Shown piece by piece: positions 9,277 through 18,288 of a stretch of 64,000 bases of DNA. How positions within the stretch are numbered: position 1 is the first letter of the stretch; each line of letters starts with the position of its first letter. Made by a program: the position numbers and the translations under genes. The notes beneath the pieces are model-generated. The model was not told where the DNA came from and searched no databases. It saw only the letters and a list, made by a program, of their open reading frames with translations. This DNA is from Methanothermobacter tenebrarum (lineage in GTDB: Archaea > Methanobacteriota > Methanobacteria > Methanobacteriales > DSM-23052), in NCBI RefSeq assembly GCF_003264935.1, contig NZ_QLOE01000003.1, positions 124,001 through 188,000 of the forward strand, given 5' to 3'.

Positions 9277-9313
9277 TTTATATAGAGGATTGGTAACACT
9301 AATATTATAAAAT
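9277..9313. promoter_or_regulatory. Divergent pdaD / aIF5A promoter region
   Basis: Two TATA-like elements lie in the 117-base gap: TTTATATA at 9277-9284 and ATTATAAAAT near 9303-9312. The second can serve aIF5A (start 9360, preceded by GGGAGGT) on the plus strand and, read in reverse as TTTTATAAT, pdaD on the minus strand. This is sequence inference only. Confidence 0.4.
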
Positions 9314-9359
9314 CCTTTATCAGTTTTCCATTATTATCAGTATTGGGAGGTATAATGCA

Positions 9360-9749
9360 ATGTCAAAGAAGGTAGTGGAAGTCAAAAGTTTGAAAGTTGG
9401 AAAATATGTGATCATAGATGACGAACCATCAAAGATCATGAACATATCAACGTCATCACCAGGAAAACATGGCTCTGCAAAGGCCCGTATTGAAGCGATA
9501 GGCATATTTGACAATCAAAAGAGGAGCATAGTAAAACCTGTTGATGCTAAGATAGAAATACCAATAATCGATAAGAGAACAGCCCAAGTATTGGCTATTA
9601 TGGGTGATGACGTCCAATTAATGGACCTTGAAACCTATGAAACATTTGAGACACCCATCCCCGAGGATTTAAAGGACAAAATTGCTGAGGGGAGCGAAGT
9701 AGAGTACATTACCACAATGGGTAAAAATAAACTTATGAGAGTTAAATGA
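9360..9749 (+). CDS. Translation factor aIF5A (hypusine-containing)
   Basis: aIF5A helps ribosomes through difficult peptide bonds and carries the modified lysine deoxyhypusine/hypusine derived from spermidine. The modification loop [14 protein letters not shown] is present with the target lysine at about residue 36. The N-terminal SH3-like and C-terminal OB domains give the normal archaeal length of 129 residues. GGGAGGT precedes the start. The gene heads a tight plus-strand cluster; agmatinase begins two bases after its stop, so the protein and the polyamine that modifies it are encoded together. Confidence 0.96.
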   Translation: MSKKVVEVKSLKVGKYVIIDDEPSKIMNISTSSPGKHGSAKARIEAIGIFDNQKRSIVKPVDAKIEIPIIDKRTAQVLAIMGDDVQLMDLETYETFETPIPEDLKDKIAEGSEVEYITTMGKNKLMRVK

Positions 9750-9750
9750 T

Positions 9751-10632
9751 ATGTTCTTATACTTGGAGGATTCCTCAAAATTTGCTTTTTCAAGGAGAGA
9801 ATCCTTTCTAGAATTTTTATCATCCCACAAAAATGGGGATGCTTTTGGCATGCTTGGCATCCCCTTCGATTCCACAGCAACTTATATGCCAGGGGCTAGA
9901 TTTGGTCCATCAGCCATTAGAGAGGCATCATATAATTTTGAAAAGTATAATCTAACCTTTAACAGGGAGCTTAATGTGCCCGTTTTTGATTTGGGTGACG
10001 TTATAGTTGCAGCAGGGGATTTCAAAGAAACATCGAAGAGGATAATGGACACACTAACTAGACTATTATCCCATGATCTTAAACCCTTAATACTCGGAGG
10101 GGAGCATACAATAACCTACCCCATTGTAAAAGTCCTACAATCCAAGCAAAATCCTATTATTATCCATTTTGATGCGCACATGGACATGAAAGATCATTAT
10201 AATGGAAAATTTTCACATGCAACAGTAATGAGGAGAATATATGAACTCGAACCTCCAAGTATAATCATGATAGGTGTCAGATCCGCGTCCAAAGAGGAAA
10301 TAGAATTTGTCCAAGAACATGAAATTGAATATTACACTTCACAGATGATTCGAAATGACATGGAAGAAGTGACACGTAAACTCAAAGCTATTAGCGGCCC
10401 AGTATATGTAACGGTTGACCTCGATGTCTTGGACCCATCTTATGCCCCCATGGTAGGTAATCCAACCCCTTGTGGACTTACACCATTCCACATGGAAAAG
10501 TTCATCGAAATTATAAGCAGAAAAGATATAATGGGCTTCGATATAGTGGAGGTCACATCCCATGTGAAGGGTGATCAGACCGGACTCAATGCTGCTAAGA
10601 TTCTACACGATTTACTCTCCCTAAAGTCATGA
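9751..10632 (+). CDS. speB: Agmatinase (ureohydrolase family)
   Basis: Agmatinase hydrolyses agmatine to putrescine and urea. The manganese ligand motifs of the family are all visible: LILGGEHTITYP near residue 113, IIHFDAHMDMKDHY near 137, and VTVDLDVLDPSYAP near 218. SHATVMRRIYE is the substrate-loop region. Length (293) is normal. It starts two bases after the aIF5A stop, so coupling is likely, and it completes the arginine-to-putrescine route begun by the divergent pdaD. Confidence 0.94.
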   Translation: MFLYLEDSSKFAFSRRESFLEFLSSHKNGDAFGMLGIPFDSTATYMPGARFGPSAIREASYNFEKYNLTFNRELNVPVFDLGDVIVAAGDFKETSKRIMDTLTRLLSHDLKPLILGGEHTITYPIVKVLQSKQNPIIIHFDAHMDMKDHYNGKFSHATVMRRIYELEPPSIIMIGVRSASKEEIEFVQEHEIEYYTSQMIRNDMEEVTRKLKAISGPVYVTVDLDVLDPSYAPMVGNPTPCGLTPFHMEKFIEIISRKDIMGFDIVEVTSHVKGDQTGLNAAKILHDLLSLKS

Positions 10633-10647
10633 GAGGTGCACTCAAAT

Positions 10648-11871
10648 ATGAACGCTAGAGAAGTTGAACTTTCAGGTCATATAATTGACAGTTTAATCCT
10701 CCCAAAGGTCTTGGATGTTATAATGGATATGGGTGGAGATTTCAAGATACTCGAATTTGAGATCGGTAAAAGGAAGACTGATCCAAGCTATGCTAGAATA
10801 CTCGTATCAGCCGAGACACCATCACATTTAAACGAAATACTCGATGAATTAAGCGAGATAGGCGCGTCAATAGCAGAGATAAAAGAAGTGGAGCTCCGAG
10901 CAGCTGAAAAAGATAAAGTGTTACCTGATGGTTTTTATTCCACGACAAATCATCCAACTTTCATCTTCTATGAAGGAGAATGGAGGCAAGTCCAGGATAT
11001 TGAAATGGACTGTATGATAGTAGTAGACCCCAAGACAAAAACCGCAAAATGTAAACCAATAGGGGAAATAAAAAAAGGGGACCTAGTAGTTGTTGGAAGA
11101 GAGGGTATAAGAGTATCCCCACCAGAGAGACCACGTGGAAAAAAGGGAATCTTCGAATTCATGGGGAGCGCCGTATCATCTGAGAAACCTCTCATCACAA
11201 CCATCAAGAGGATAGCATCCGAGATCATAACAGTGAAGAATAATGGTGGTAAAATCGCCCTCGTAGCGGGTCCAGCTGTTGTGCACACAGGATCAGCTCC
11301 CATTGTTGCCAAGATGATACGTGAAGGTTTCATTGACGTACTATTCGCGGGTAATGCCCTTGCAACCCATGATATCGAAAACGCCCTTTATGGCACATCT
11401 TTAGGTATTTGCGTCAAAACCGGCGAATCAGTAAGCAGAGGCCACCATCATCATATTTATGCCATAAATGAGATTAACAAGGCTGGTTCCATAAAAGCAG
11501 CAGTTGAAAAAGGTATATTAAATGAGGGTATAATGTATGAATGTGTGAAGAATAACATCCCATTTGTACTTGCGGGTTCCATAAGGGATGATGGACCGCT
11601 TCCAGATGTTATAACGGATGTTGTGAAAGCTCAGAATGAAATGCGACGCTATATTAGGGAAGTTGATATGGTACTGATGATAGCTACTATGCTCCATTCA
11701 ATAGCCGTGGGAAATCTCTTACCATCCCATGTTAAGAGCATATGTGTGGATATAAACCCCGCAGCAGTTACTAAACTTGCTGATCGTGGCAGCTCCCAGG
11801 TTGTGGGTGTTGTAACAGATGTGGGGGCGTTCTTACCCATCCTCTGGGATGAAATCAAAAAGAACAAGTGA
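10648..11871 (+). CDS. Archaeal ornithine cyclodeaminase (TIGR00300/LOR-SDH type)
   Basis: This 407-residue protein has the N-terminal LOR/SDH bifunctional-enzyme conserved domain (roughly residues 1-110) and a C-terminal NAD-binding-like domain with [21 protein letters not shown] and [17 protein letters not shown]. The family was shown in Methanococcus to convert ornithine to proline and is related to the C-terminal domain of the cyanobacterial ArgZ/AgrE protein; current annotation describes a nickel-pincer cofactor. It is unrelated to bacterial mu-crystallin-type cyclodeaminase. AGAGGTG at 10632-10638 favours ATG 10648 over the GTG at 10636. Its position after speB puts it in an arginine/ornithine context. 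Confidence 0.8.
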   Translation: MNAREVELSGHIIDSLILPKVLDVIMDMGGDFKILEFEIGKRKTDPSYARILVSAETPSHLNEILDELSEIGASIAEIKEVELRAAEKDKVLPDGFYSTTNHPTFIFYEGEWRQVQDIEMDCMIVVDPKTKTAKCKPIGEIKKGDLVVVGREGIRVSPPERPRGKKGIFEFMGSAVSSEKPLITTIKRIASEIITVKNNGGKIALVAGPAVVHTGSAPIVAKMIREGFIDVLFAGNALATHDIENALYGTSLGICVKTGESVSRGHHHHIYAINEINKAGSIKAAVEKGILNEGIMYECVKNNIPFVLAGSIRDDGPLPDVITDVVKAQNEMRRYIREVDMVLMIATMLHSIAVGNLLPSHVKSICVDINPAAVTKLADRGSSQVVGVVTDVGAFLPILWDEIKKNK

Positions 11872-13496
11872 TAATATTGCTAAAGGGGAACATATTAAAT
11901 GTCTTCACAGGTGACATATACCCTGCTGAGATAATCATAGAAGATGGTATGATAAAAATTGTGAGAAAAATAGAAGGAGATTTTGATGGAATCCTACTCC
12001 CAGGTTTCATAGATTCACATACACACATTGAAAGCTCACTGATGACACCATCATCCTTTGCAGAAGCCACCATACCACATGGGACCACAGCAGTGATAAG
12101 CGACCCCCATGAGATAGCAAATGTAATGGGTCTTGAGGGAATCGATTTCATGATAGAAGATTCAAAGAGAGTCCCCTTAAAATTCTTTTTCACAGCACCA
12201 TCATGTGTACCCCCAACAGAATTCGAGACAGCAGGTGCTAATATAGGAGTCAATGAAATAAGAGCCCTTCTTGAAAGGGATGAAATAGTAGCCTTGGGGG
12301 AGATGATGGATTTCCCAGGTGTCATATCAGAAGACCCCCAAGTCATCGATAAGATAAAAGCCGCGAAAAAGGCGCGCAAGCCTATAGATGGACATGCACC
12401 ACTCCTATCAGGGGATGATCTTTGCAAATATGTGGAGAAGGGGATATCAACCGATCACGAGTCAGTATACGCGGAAGAAGCCCAGGAAAAAATAGAATTA
12501 GGAATGAAGATTATGATAAGGGAGGGTTCATCAGCAAAGAACCTCCAAGAGCTTGCAAAAGTCGGTGGAGACTTCCTAGTATCTGATGATGTGGAACCAG
12601 GAGACCTCATCGAAGGCCATATGGACATGATCCTTAGAAAAGCCGTGGAATATGGCATTGATGAAGTAGAAGCTGTTCGAATGGTCACGATAAACCCTGC
12701 GGATCACTACTCACTAGATTCTGGTGCAATAGCCCCTGGGAGACCTGCTGATATCGTATTAGTTGACAATTTGAAAAATTTCACAGTCAAAAAAGTATTT
12801 ATTAACGGTGAACTCGTTGCAAAGGACGGTGAAAAACTATTTAAAGTCAAAGGAAATGGGAAAACACCACCCCAGGGGAAAATTAGGATAAAAGACCTTA
12901 AATCATCTAGGTTGGAGATTCGGGCTTCTGGTAGCAAGGCACGAGTAAGAGTTATTAAAGTGTTTGAAGAGCAAATTATAACCTCAGAATCTACACATGA
13001 ACTTCCAATCAAAGATGGGATAGTACAACCACTCCCAGAGGACGACATACTGAAAGTATCAGTAATAGACAGGTACGGCCATGGGAACATAGGTAATGGT
13101 TTTGTTGAAGGTTTCGGCATACGAGAGGGCGCCCTCGCATCCACAGTAGCCCATGATTCACATAATCTAATAGTTGTAGGCACTTCCACTGATTATATGA
13201 TGAGGGCAGTTGAGATTCTTAGAAGGAGTGGTGGTGGACTTGTCGCGGTAGCCCCTAATGAATCCGTGCATCTTAGATTACCAGTTGCAGGTCTAATGTC
13301 ACATGAGAGTGTGAACATTCTCGCATGTAAAGCTAGACAACTTAACGATTTTGTAGCGGATATGGGATCAAGCTTATCCAATCCTTTCATGACAATGTCA
13401 TTCTTGTCACTCCTTGTAATCCCACAGTTGCGCTTGAGTGATAGAGGATTGTTTAATGTTGAAGAACGTCGCTTTGTTGATCCAATTTTATCTTAA
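11868..13496 (+). CDS. ade: Adenine deaminase
   Basis: Adenine deaminase converts adenine to hypoxanthine and ammonia in purine salvage. The amidohydrolase metal motif [15 protein letters not shown] appears near residue 47, with the [10 protein letters not shown] segment near 80 and [13 protein letters not shown] near 240. The C-terminal adenine-deaminase domain ([10 protein letters not shown], LGGx-type glycine segments) completes a 542-residue protein of normal length. The GTG start overlaps the previous stop (AAGTGATAA). Adenine may come from methylthioadenosine or nucleotide salvage tied to polyamine synthesis; that link is inference. Its 3' end overlaps the convergent DUF447 gene by 44 bases. 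Confidence 0.93.
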   Translation: MIILLKGNILNVFTGDIYPAEIIIEDGMIKIVRKIEGDFDGILLPGFIDSHTHIESSLMTPSSFAEATIPHGTTAVISDPHEIANVMGLEGIDFMIEDSKRVPLKFFFTAPSCVPPTEFETAGANIGVNEIRALLERDEIVALGEMMDFPGVISEDPQVIDKIKAAKKARKPIDGHAPLLSGDDLCKYVEKGISTDHESVYAEEAQEKIELGMKIMIREGSSAKNLQELAKVGGDFLVSDDVEPGDLIEGHMDMILRKAVEYGIDEVEAVRMVTINPADHYSLDSGAIAPGRPADIVLVDNLKNFTVKKVFINGELVAKDGEKLFKVKGNGKTPPQGKIRIKDLKSSRLEIRASGSKARVRVIKVFEEQIITSESTHELPIKDGIVQPLPEDDILKVSVIDRYGHGNIGNGFVEGFGIREGALASTVAHDSHNLIVVGTSTDYMMRAVEILRRSGGGLVAVAPNESVHLRLPVAGLMSHESVNILACKARQLNDFVADMGSSLSNPFMTMSFLSLLVIPQLRLSDRGLFNVEERRFVDPILS

Positions 13497-14127
13497 CGGA
13501 ATCTATTATCCGTTTCATAGCCATTTTTTCCCTGGGCCCTCCTACCTTATCAACCACCCTTTTCATTTCTAATATCCGATTTATAATATCTTCCTTATTT
13601 TCCGCACGATTTATACGAGTATAATTTATCAGGGATTCTATAATCGCGTATATGCTCCTGTTTAATGGTTCTTTGAAACTTTTACCCTTCCATATCCTTT
13701 TAACAGCCGCTGTTATAATGAATAATTCAGATTCCCCGTACCGGTCCCTTTTTTTGATGCTCTTCACTTTTTTTGTAGTTGCTGTGAAGAATGATGAAGC
13801 ACCCTTCAAAATCAAATAATCAGAATATGGGGTGAAATAGTCATCTTCAAGATCCCCTAGTGTGGCTTCTGTGAACAATATGGGATCATCTGTGATATTA
13901 ACTGTGAAATTACCAGTAGCCAGTATATTGGAGAGGGTATGGCTCCCTTCATAGAGGTATAATATGATCTCCCTTGGACTTTTACATATTACACCAATGG
14001 GTGCTGCGTTACCTTCACCATCAGGATTTAATGTTGTTACTATGGTCTCGTATAATAGGCCCTTTTCCATTTTGAGTGATTTGAGGCTTTCCACTTCTTT
14101 GTAATCTTTTATAGGTTTCACCTCCAA
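13453..14127 (-). CDS. DUF447 family protein (flavin-reductase-like split barrel)
   Basis: The protein resembles the archaeal DUF447 family, whose solved members adopt a split-barrel fold that binds FMN; no reaction is established. Typical features are ETIVTTLNPDGEGNAAPIGVICK near residues 27-49 and the GNFTVNITDDPILF segment near 92-105. The C-terminal 60 residues are charged and helical. The start is uncertain: GGAGGTGA overlaps the first codons, and the codon at ideal spacing is ATA rather than ATG, GTG or TTG; I list the upstream TTG. It lies just after the DUF2124 gene. Confidence 0.75.
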   Translation of the reverse strand: MEVKPIKDYKEVESLKSLKMEKGLLYETIVTTLNPDGEGNAAPIGVICKSPREIILYLYEGSHTLSNILATGNFTVNITDDPILFTEATLGDLEDDYFTPYSDYLILKGASSFFTATTKKVKSIKKRDRYGESELFIITAAVKRIWKGKSFKEPLNRSIYAIIESLINYTRINRAENKEDIINRILEMKRVVDKVGGPREKMAMKRIIDSVKIKLDQQSDVLQH

Positions 14128-14132
14128 ACTTG

Positions 14133-14594
14133 TTATTTTAAAACGAATCCTTCGATGTCAGCGTTTATGACACAGTCAAAGTCTATTTTTTCATACCAAC
14201 CCGCTTTTTTGAACATGTCCATGAAACAGGCGCCGATAACCTTTCCACCTTCCTTTAGGGCCTCGTCTATCAATTTTTTAACATCTTCGATCTTGGCGCC
14301 TATCTTTGGCATTGAAAGGCCTCCTAAAAGTATTAGTGCATCCACCTTATATGGGTTTACGTCCCCTAGTTCGACACCATACTCAGTTAATATGAGCTCC
14401 CTAGCCTTCTTAAAGTCTGTGTTCGGTATGAATATGCTACTTTTGTCTCTTGCAGCGTATGCGAAAAGTTCTGCGAATGGTGTGCACACTCCAGGGACGC
14501 CAGCATATCCAATTGTCTCAACATCTGCAACTTCTTCCCTGAAAGCTGTTAAATTGCCTTTTATACCCTTAAACTCCTTAACCTTCTCCATCAT
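14133..14594 (-). CDS. DUF2124 family protein
   Basis: This 154-residue soluble protein matches the methanogen-specific DUF2124 family. It reads as an alpha/beta Rossmann-like domain: TIGYAGVPGVCTPFAELFAYAA near residues 27-48, ALILLGGLSMP near 94-104 and GKVIGACFMDMFKK near 125-138 with a conserved Cys. No function is known. GGAGGT lies five bases before the ATG at 14594, favouring it over the TTG at 14612. It is divergent from thiN across 80 bases with a TATA-like AATTATATAA near 14628, and six bases upstream of the DUF447 gene. Confidence 0.75.
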   Translation of the reverse strand: MMEKVKEFKGIKGNLTAFREEVADVETIGYAGVPGVCTPFAELFAYAARDKSSIFIPNTDFKKARELILTEYGVELGDVNPYKVDALILLGGLSMPKIGAKIEDVKKLIDEALKEGGKVIGACFMDMFKKAGWYEKIDFDCVINADIEGFVLK

Positions 14595-14673
14595 AACCAA
14601 CCTCCATTGCAATTTTATATCATCACAATTATATAAGGATATTATAGATAACGTTTTAGGGAGTAAATTGTTT

Positions 14674-15222
14674 ATGTTAGAGATTGAAAATTTAAAAAAA
14701 GCCCTTGAAATGATAACCTCCTCAAGGGGTTTTTATAGGCTCATCCCAGAAGTGAGAACGAATATAGTGATGGCGAAAGAAAATGCTAGGACAATTAATG
14801 ACGTGGCCGGGATCCCAGGGAGGATCACAGTCCATAAAAAGGAGGTCTTCGCGTGCAGAGAACCTGAATATGGAGCTTCTTCACATTTAGCACGTCTCAT
14901 ATTAGAGATAAGAAAACATGACCCCACCCGAAGGAGTGCTATTAATATAAGATATGATAAGGCCATCATAGAATTTTGTGAAATGATAGGCCTTAAAGTT
15001 TCATATTATGATAGGAGAAAAGAGCCAAGGGAGATCAAAGGGAAAGAAGGCGCAACTATACCATGGGGTGTTAAAGTCGCCATTAGAAGGATAGGTGAAG
15101 TACCCGATGTAATATATCATAAGGGAGATTGGGGAAAAGAGCCCATGATAGTATTATTGGCATCTGATGCTATTGAAGCTGCTAGAATGGCCATAAAAAT
15201 AGGGGAGGAAGTTAGGATATGA
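14674..15222 (+). CDS. thiN: ThiN-domain thiamine-phosphate synthase
   Basis: ThiN joins HMP-pyrophosphate with the thiazole phosphate to give thiamine phosphate, replacing bacterial ThiE in many archaea. The domain usually forms the C-terminus of ThiD-ThiN fusions; here it stands alone at 183 residues. Signature stretches are [28 protein letters not shown] and [21 protein letters not shown] followed by RSAINIRYD. The His and Arg of the last two fit retained catalysis rather than the ThiR regulator type, but this is inference. AGGGAG precedes a TTG (14668) and this ATG; the choice is uncertain. The stop overlaps the SIS gene by ATGA. Confidence 0.82.
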   Translation: MLEIENLKKALEMITSSRGFYRLIPEVRTNIVMAKENARTINDVAGIPGRITVHKKEVFACREPEYGASSHLARLILEIRKHDPTRRSAINIRYDKAIIEFCEMIGLKVSYYDRRKEPREIKGKEGATIPWGVKVAIRRIGEVPDVIYHKGDWGKEPMIVLLASDAIEAARMAIKIGEEVRI

Positions 15223-16223
15223 AGTATGATATGTATGATGAAATCCTTCAACAACCACGGTCGCTGATGGAAACATTAAAAAAAGAAAAATCTCATATGG
15301 ATGAAATCTCCAATGAACTGTGTGAATATGATAAAATATACCTTATAGGATGTGGAAGCTCCCTTTCAACATGCTATTCAGTGCGTGATGCCATTAATAT
15401 CTGTTATGACATGGATATAGGTATATTCACAGGCTACGAATTTCTTTACCATAAAAAAATCCAAGATAAGAATTCTATCATCATATTAACTTCACAGTCT
15501 GGTGAAACAGCTGATACCCTCGCAGCATTGCGGAAAGCAAAGAAATATAATCTGAAAACCATAACAATAACCAATGAGGCTGCCAGTACCATGGCTAGGG
15601 AATCAGATGATGTAATATTGACACATTGCCAGCGGGAGAATGCAATAGTAGCGACAAAAACATATATAAACCAGTTACTCTGCCTATATTACACCCTCTT
15701 CGGAGTCTATGATGATGAATTTTCAAAAAATATACTCAAAGACCTTGAGAAGTTACCAAAGGTCACTGATGAGCTTGTAAATGAGACAGAAGAGGAGAGC
15801 AAGCTCCTTGCATTTGAATTCAAGGATGATGACATGTTTTATTGTATGGGGAGCGGTCCAAATTATGGTCTCGCCTATAAACTTGCAATGACCATGTTCA
15901 TGGAAGGAGCGCTTAAACATGCTTGTCCACTTTATTCAGGAGAATTTAGACACGGATTGATCGAAAAAGTTGAAGAGGGCGTCCCAATAGTATTCTTAGA
16001 AGCCGATCTTCCGGGTGATGTTCTAACGAGGAAATCCATCGAATTCTGTGAAAAAATTAATGCAAAGAGTATAATTTTTTCAATGAAGGACTACAGTAAC
16101 CTTAACAGGCTTTTATCACCTTTTATATTGGTCATACCACTTGAATGGTTCATATATTATCTCGCATCTTATAATAACAAGGATCCTGGGAGCACAAGAC
16201 ATATTGGGAAGGTGAGATACTAA
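15219..16223 (+). CDS. Double-SIS domain sugar-phosphate isomerase/deaminase-like protein
   Basis: Two SIS (sugar isomerase) domains are seen: the first with [18 protein letters not shown] and [20 protein letters not shown], the second with [20 protein letters not shown] and [16 protein letters not shown]. It resembles the isomerase half of GlmS and the AgaS/FrlB deglycases, but lacks the glutamine amidotransferase domain, so it may act on a phosphorylated amino sugar or fructosamine. The substrate cannot be read from sequence. It is coupled to thiN through a four-base overlap, with no obvious functional link. Confidence 0.82.
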   Translation: MKYDMYDEILQQPRSLMETLKKEKSHMDEISNELCEYDKIYLIGCGSSLSTCYSVRDAINICYDMDIGIFTGYEFLYHKKIQDKNSIIILTSQSGETADTLAALRKAKKYNLKTITITNEAASTMARESDDVILTHCQRENAIVATKTYINQLLCLYYTLFGVYDDEFSKNILKDLEKLPKVTDELVNETEEESKLLAFEFKDDDMFYCMGSGPNYGLAYKLAMTMFMEGALKHACPLYSGEFRHGLIEKVEEGVPIVFLEADLPGDVLTRKSIEFCEKINAKSIIFSMKDYSNLNRLLSPFILVIPLEWFIYYLASYNNKDPGSTRHIGKVRY

Positions 16224-16251
16224 AAGGCATAAAAATAGGAAAAATTGGGTT

Positions 16252-16719
16252 TTATTCTACTTTAAGAGTGTGTTTCTTTTTAACTTCCACTTTTGGAAGT
16301 TCTACTGTTAGAACACCATCCTCAAATGTTGCCTTAGCCTCATCCACTTTTATCTTAGCTGGTAATTTCAATTCTCTCCTTGCTTCACCATATCGGCGCT
16401 CTTTTTTCACGTAATTGGCTTCCTCCACTTCTATTTCTTCCTTGAAATCTGCTGTTATGGTAATACTGTCCTCTGTTAACTCTATATTTATATCCTCCTT
16501 TTTAACCCCTGGAAGATCTGTTTTTATGATCAGTTTCTCATCGGTTTCTATAAGGTCAAGGGTTGGTTTTTCTGGGAGAGCTTCTGTATACTCTGATATT
16601 TTCTTTTCAAATTCCTTTTGCATTTCTCTCATATTCTTTATCATATCTTCTATCATCTTCTCAGCCATTAATCTTCTTTTTTCCAGCATGCTGAAAGGTT
16701 TTTCTAGCTTTTTTCTCAT
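16252..16719 (-). CDS. Small heat shock protein, Hsp20/alpha-crystallin family
   Basis: Small heat shock proteins form oligomers that hold unfolding proteins. The alpha-crystallin domain spans about residues 50-150, with LIIKTDLPGVKKEDINIEL and the family-typical FEDGVLTVELPKVE near the C-terminus. The N-terminal 50 residues are Met- and Lys-rich and helical. The first 59 bases lie inside the 3' end of the upstream GTPase gene in another frame, with GGAGGGT before the ATG, so expression is linked to that gene. Confidence 0.94.
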   Translation of the reverse strand: MRKKLEKPFSMLEKRRLMAEKMIEDMIKNMREMQKEFEKKISEYTEALPEKPTLDLIETDEKLIIKTDLPGVKKEDINIELTEDSITITADFKEEIEVEEANYVKKERRYGEARRELKLPAKIKVDEAKATFEDGVLTVELPKVEVKKKHTLKVE

Positions 16720-17692
16720 GCAGACCCTCCAATCTTTTTATTAATCTAGAGACCCCCTCATCTTCTAATGCAGAGATAAGTATAGGATCCTCAACCTTTA
16801 TAGTATATTTTTTGATATACTTAATATTTTCTATGAGATCAATTTTGTTAAACACACAAATGAACGGTATCCTGAATATCCTTTTCAAGTCCTTAAAGAG
16901 GTTATATTGGCTTTCCATAGGATAACCGCAAGTTTCAGAGGCGTCAAAAATGAATAGTATGATGTCGGCCAAATTTTCCAATGCAACCATAGCCTTTAAT
17001 TCTATGTTGTTCATTTCATCGATTGGACGATCTAGGAGTCCTGGAGTATCTATGACTTGGATTTTGTTCCATTTCATTTCAAGGTAGCCTATTTGGATCC
17101 CCTTTGTGGTGAAAGGATATTCTGCAACCTTTGGCTTGGCACCTGTCAATCTTCGCAATATTGTTGATTTTCCAACATTCGGAAATCCTGCGATAACAAC
17201 AGTGAAGGCATCAAAATCTACTGTAGGCATGTTTTTTAACTTGTTCCTTGTAAAATCCAAGAAATCTAGGTCATCCCCAATTTTTTTTATAACAGATGAT
17301 ATCCTACCATATGCTTCTTTCCTGATAGATGATGCTAATGAGGGTCTTGATTTAGTTATACGCCTCCTGTATTCCCTTTCAAGTTGGCTGATTATGCCAG
17401 CGGCCCAGTTAATAGCCCCTAATGATTTTTTCAATGGGTCTATCCCTACTGTTACATCGATGTAATCTTGGTAGAATTCTGGCAAGCTTTCAATGTCTGG
17501 TGTGCGTTCTATTATCAATTTTAATTTGTCCTTGATGATGTTACAAGCTGTTTGGATCCTTATAATCTCTATTGTTTTAGCCTTTTTTTGACTTGGGATT
17601 CTTGACGTGCGAGCGGCTGAAGCGGCTTTCCGCGCCCTACTAAATGCCTTGTTTAAGAGTTCTTCACTCGTTGGGATTGGTGGTAATCTCAT
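16661..17692 (-). CDS. NOG1-like ribosome-assembly GTPase
   Basis: The protein has an N-terminal helical bundle of about 160 residues, then a G domain: G1 VVIAGFPNVGKST near 164-176, a switch region with PFTTKGIQIGYLE, G3 VIDTPGLLDRP and G4 CVFNKIDLIENI. This is the layout of archaeal Nog1/Obg-HflX superfamily GTPases that act in large ribosomal subunit assembly. The role is inferred from family. It overlaps hsp20 by 59 bases at its 3' end; the AMMECR1 gene precedes it by 11 bases. Confidence 0.87.
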   Translation of the reverse strand: MRLPPIPTSEELLNKAFSRARKAASAARTSRIPSQKKAKTIEIIRIQTACNIIKDKLKLIIERTPDIESLPEFYQDYIDVTVGIDPLKKSLGAINWAAGIISQLEREYRRRITKSRPSLASSIRKEAYGRISSVIKKIGDDLDFLDFTRNKLKNMPTVDFDAFTVVIAGFPNVGKSTILRRLTGAKPKVAEYPFTTKGIQIGYLEMKWNKIQVIDTPGLLDRPIDEMNNIELKAMVALENLADIILFIFDASETCGYPMESQYNLFKDLKRIFRIPFICVFNKIDLIENIKYIKKYTIKVEDPILISALEDEGVSRLIKRLEGLHEKKARKTFQHAGKKKING

Positions 17693-17703
17693 GGTTTTTC
17701 ACT

Positions 17704-18267
17704 CTAGTTTTTTTCTTGGAATATTTGGGCTTGGAATTTGTAGACTTTTGTATCCTGTTCATACCAACAGTCTGGTGGCAAACCCGCCTTTAGGCATGTA
17801 TTGCAGAGGAATTCTTCTTCGTCAAAACCCCACTCGACAGCAACTTGTGGTAATAATAGGCCTTTATAGGGTCCTTTTTCGATGATGAGTCCGTCCACTC
17901 CTACTTTTATCCTCTTGGGGTATTCTCTTGGATCCTCTACTTTTATGAGTTCTGGTTTTGTGAGTACGCTCACTTCTATTTGAATTTTCTCGAGTTCTTC
18001 CACTGTTACTGGGGGGAATCTTGGATCTGACGTTGCTGATGCCACCGCAGCTTCTATAACACCCTCTATTAGGGGTTTTATAGGCTCTGGGAACCCTATA
18101 CATCCTCTGAGATCTCCATTTTTATTTAATGTTACGAACACTCCCATCTTCTCTTTTAAATGGGATGGGATCCTTGGAGGATCTATTATTCTACCCTTTT
18201 CTAGGTATGTTTTTATGGCTTTTCTGGCAACTTTTATAAGGAGCTTGCCATCTTCCTTTGAAAGCAT
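17704..18267 (-). CDS. AMMECR1 family protein
   Basis: The 187-residue protein has the conserved motif LRGCIGFPEP near residues 52-61 that defines the AMMECR1 family, found in archaea and eukaryotes. Its biochemical role is unknown; in other archaea it is sometimes linked to a MEMO-like protein and a radical SAM protein. A second conserved stretch is SDPRFPPVTVEELEKIQIEV, and a CNTCLK pair near residue 160 could be redox- or metal-active. It sits between tldD and the NOG1-like GTPase on the same strand. Confidence 0.88.
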   Translation of the reverse strand: MLSKEDGKLLIKVARKAIKTYLEKGRIIDPPRIPSHLKEKMGVFVTLNKNGDLRGCIGFPEPIKPLIEGVIEAAVASATSDPRFPPVTVEELEKIQIEVSVLTKPELIKVEDPREYPKRIKVGVDGLIIEKGPYKGLLLPQVAVEWGFDEEEFLCNTCLKAGLPPDCWYEQDTKVYKFQAQIFQEKN

Positions 18268-18288
18268 TTATTATCACCTAAGATTTTT

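Noticed and set aside
10648-11871. Saccharopine dehydrogenase or lysine-ketoglutarate reductase
   Set aside because: Only the LOR/SDH conserved front domain is shared; the full length and context match the archaeal ornithine cyclodeaminase group.
14155-14673. A long plus-strand open frame running into thiN
   Set aside because: The part before 14674 is the reverse shadow of the DUF2124 gene, shows no family features and has no ribosome site; the real ThiN domain begins at MLEIENLKK.
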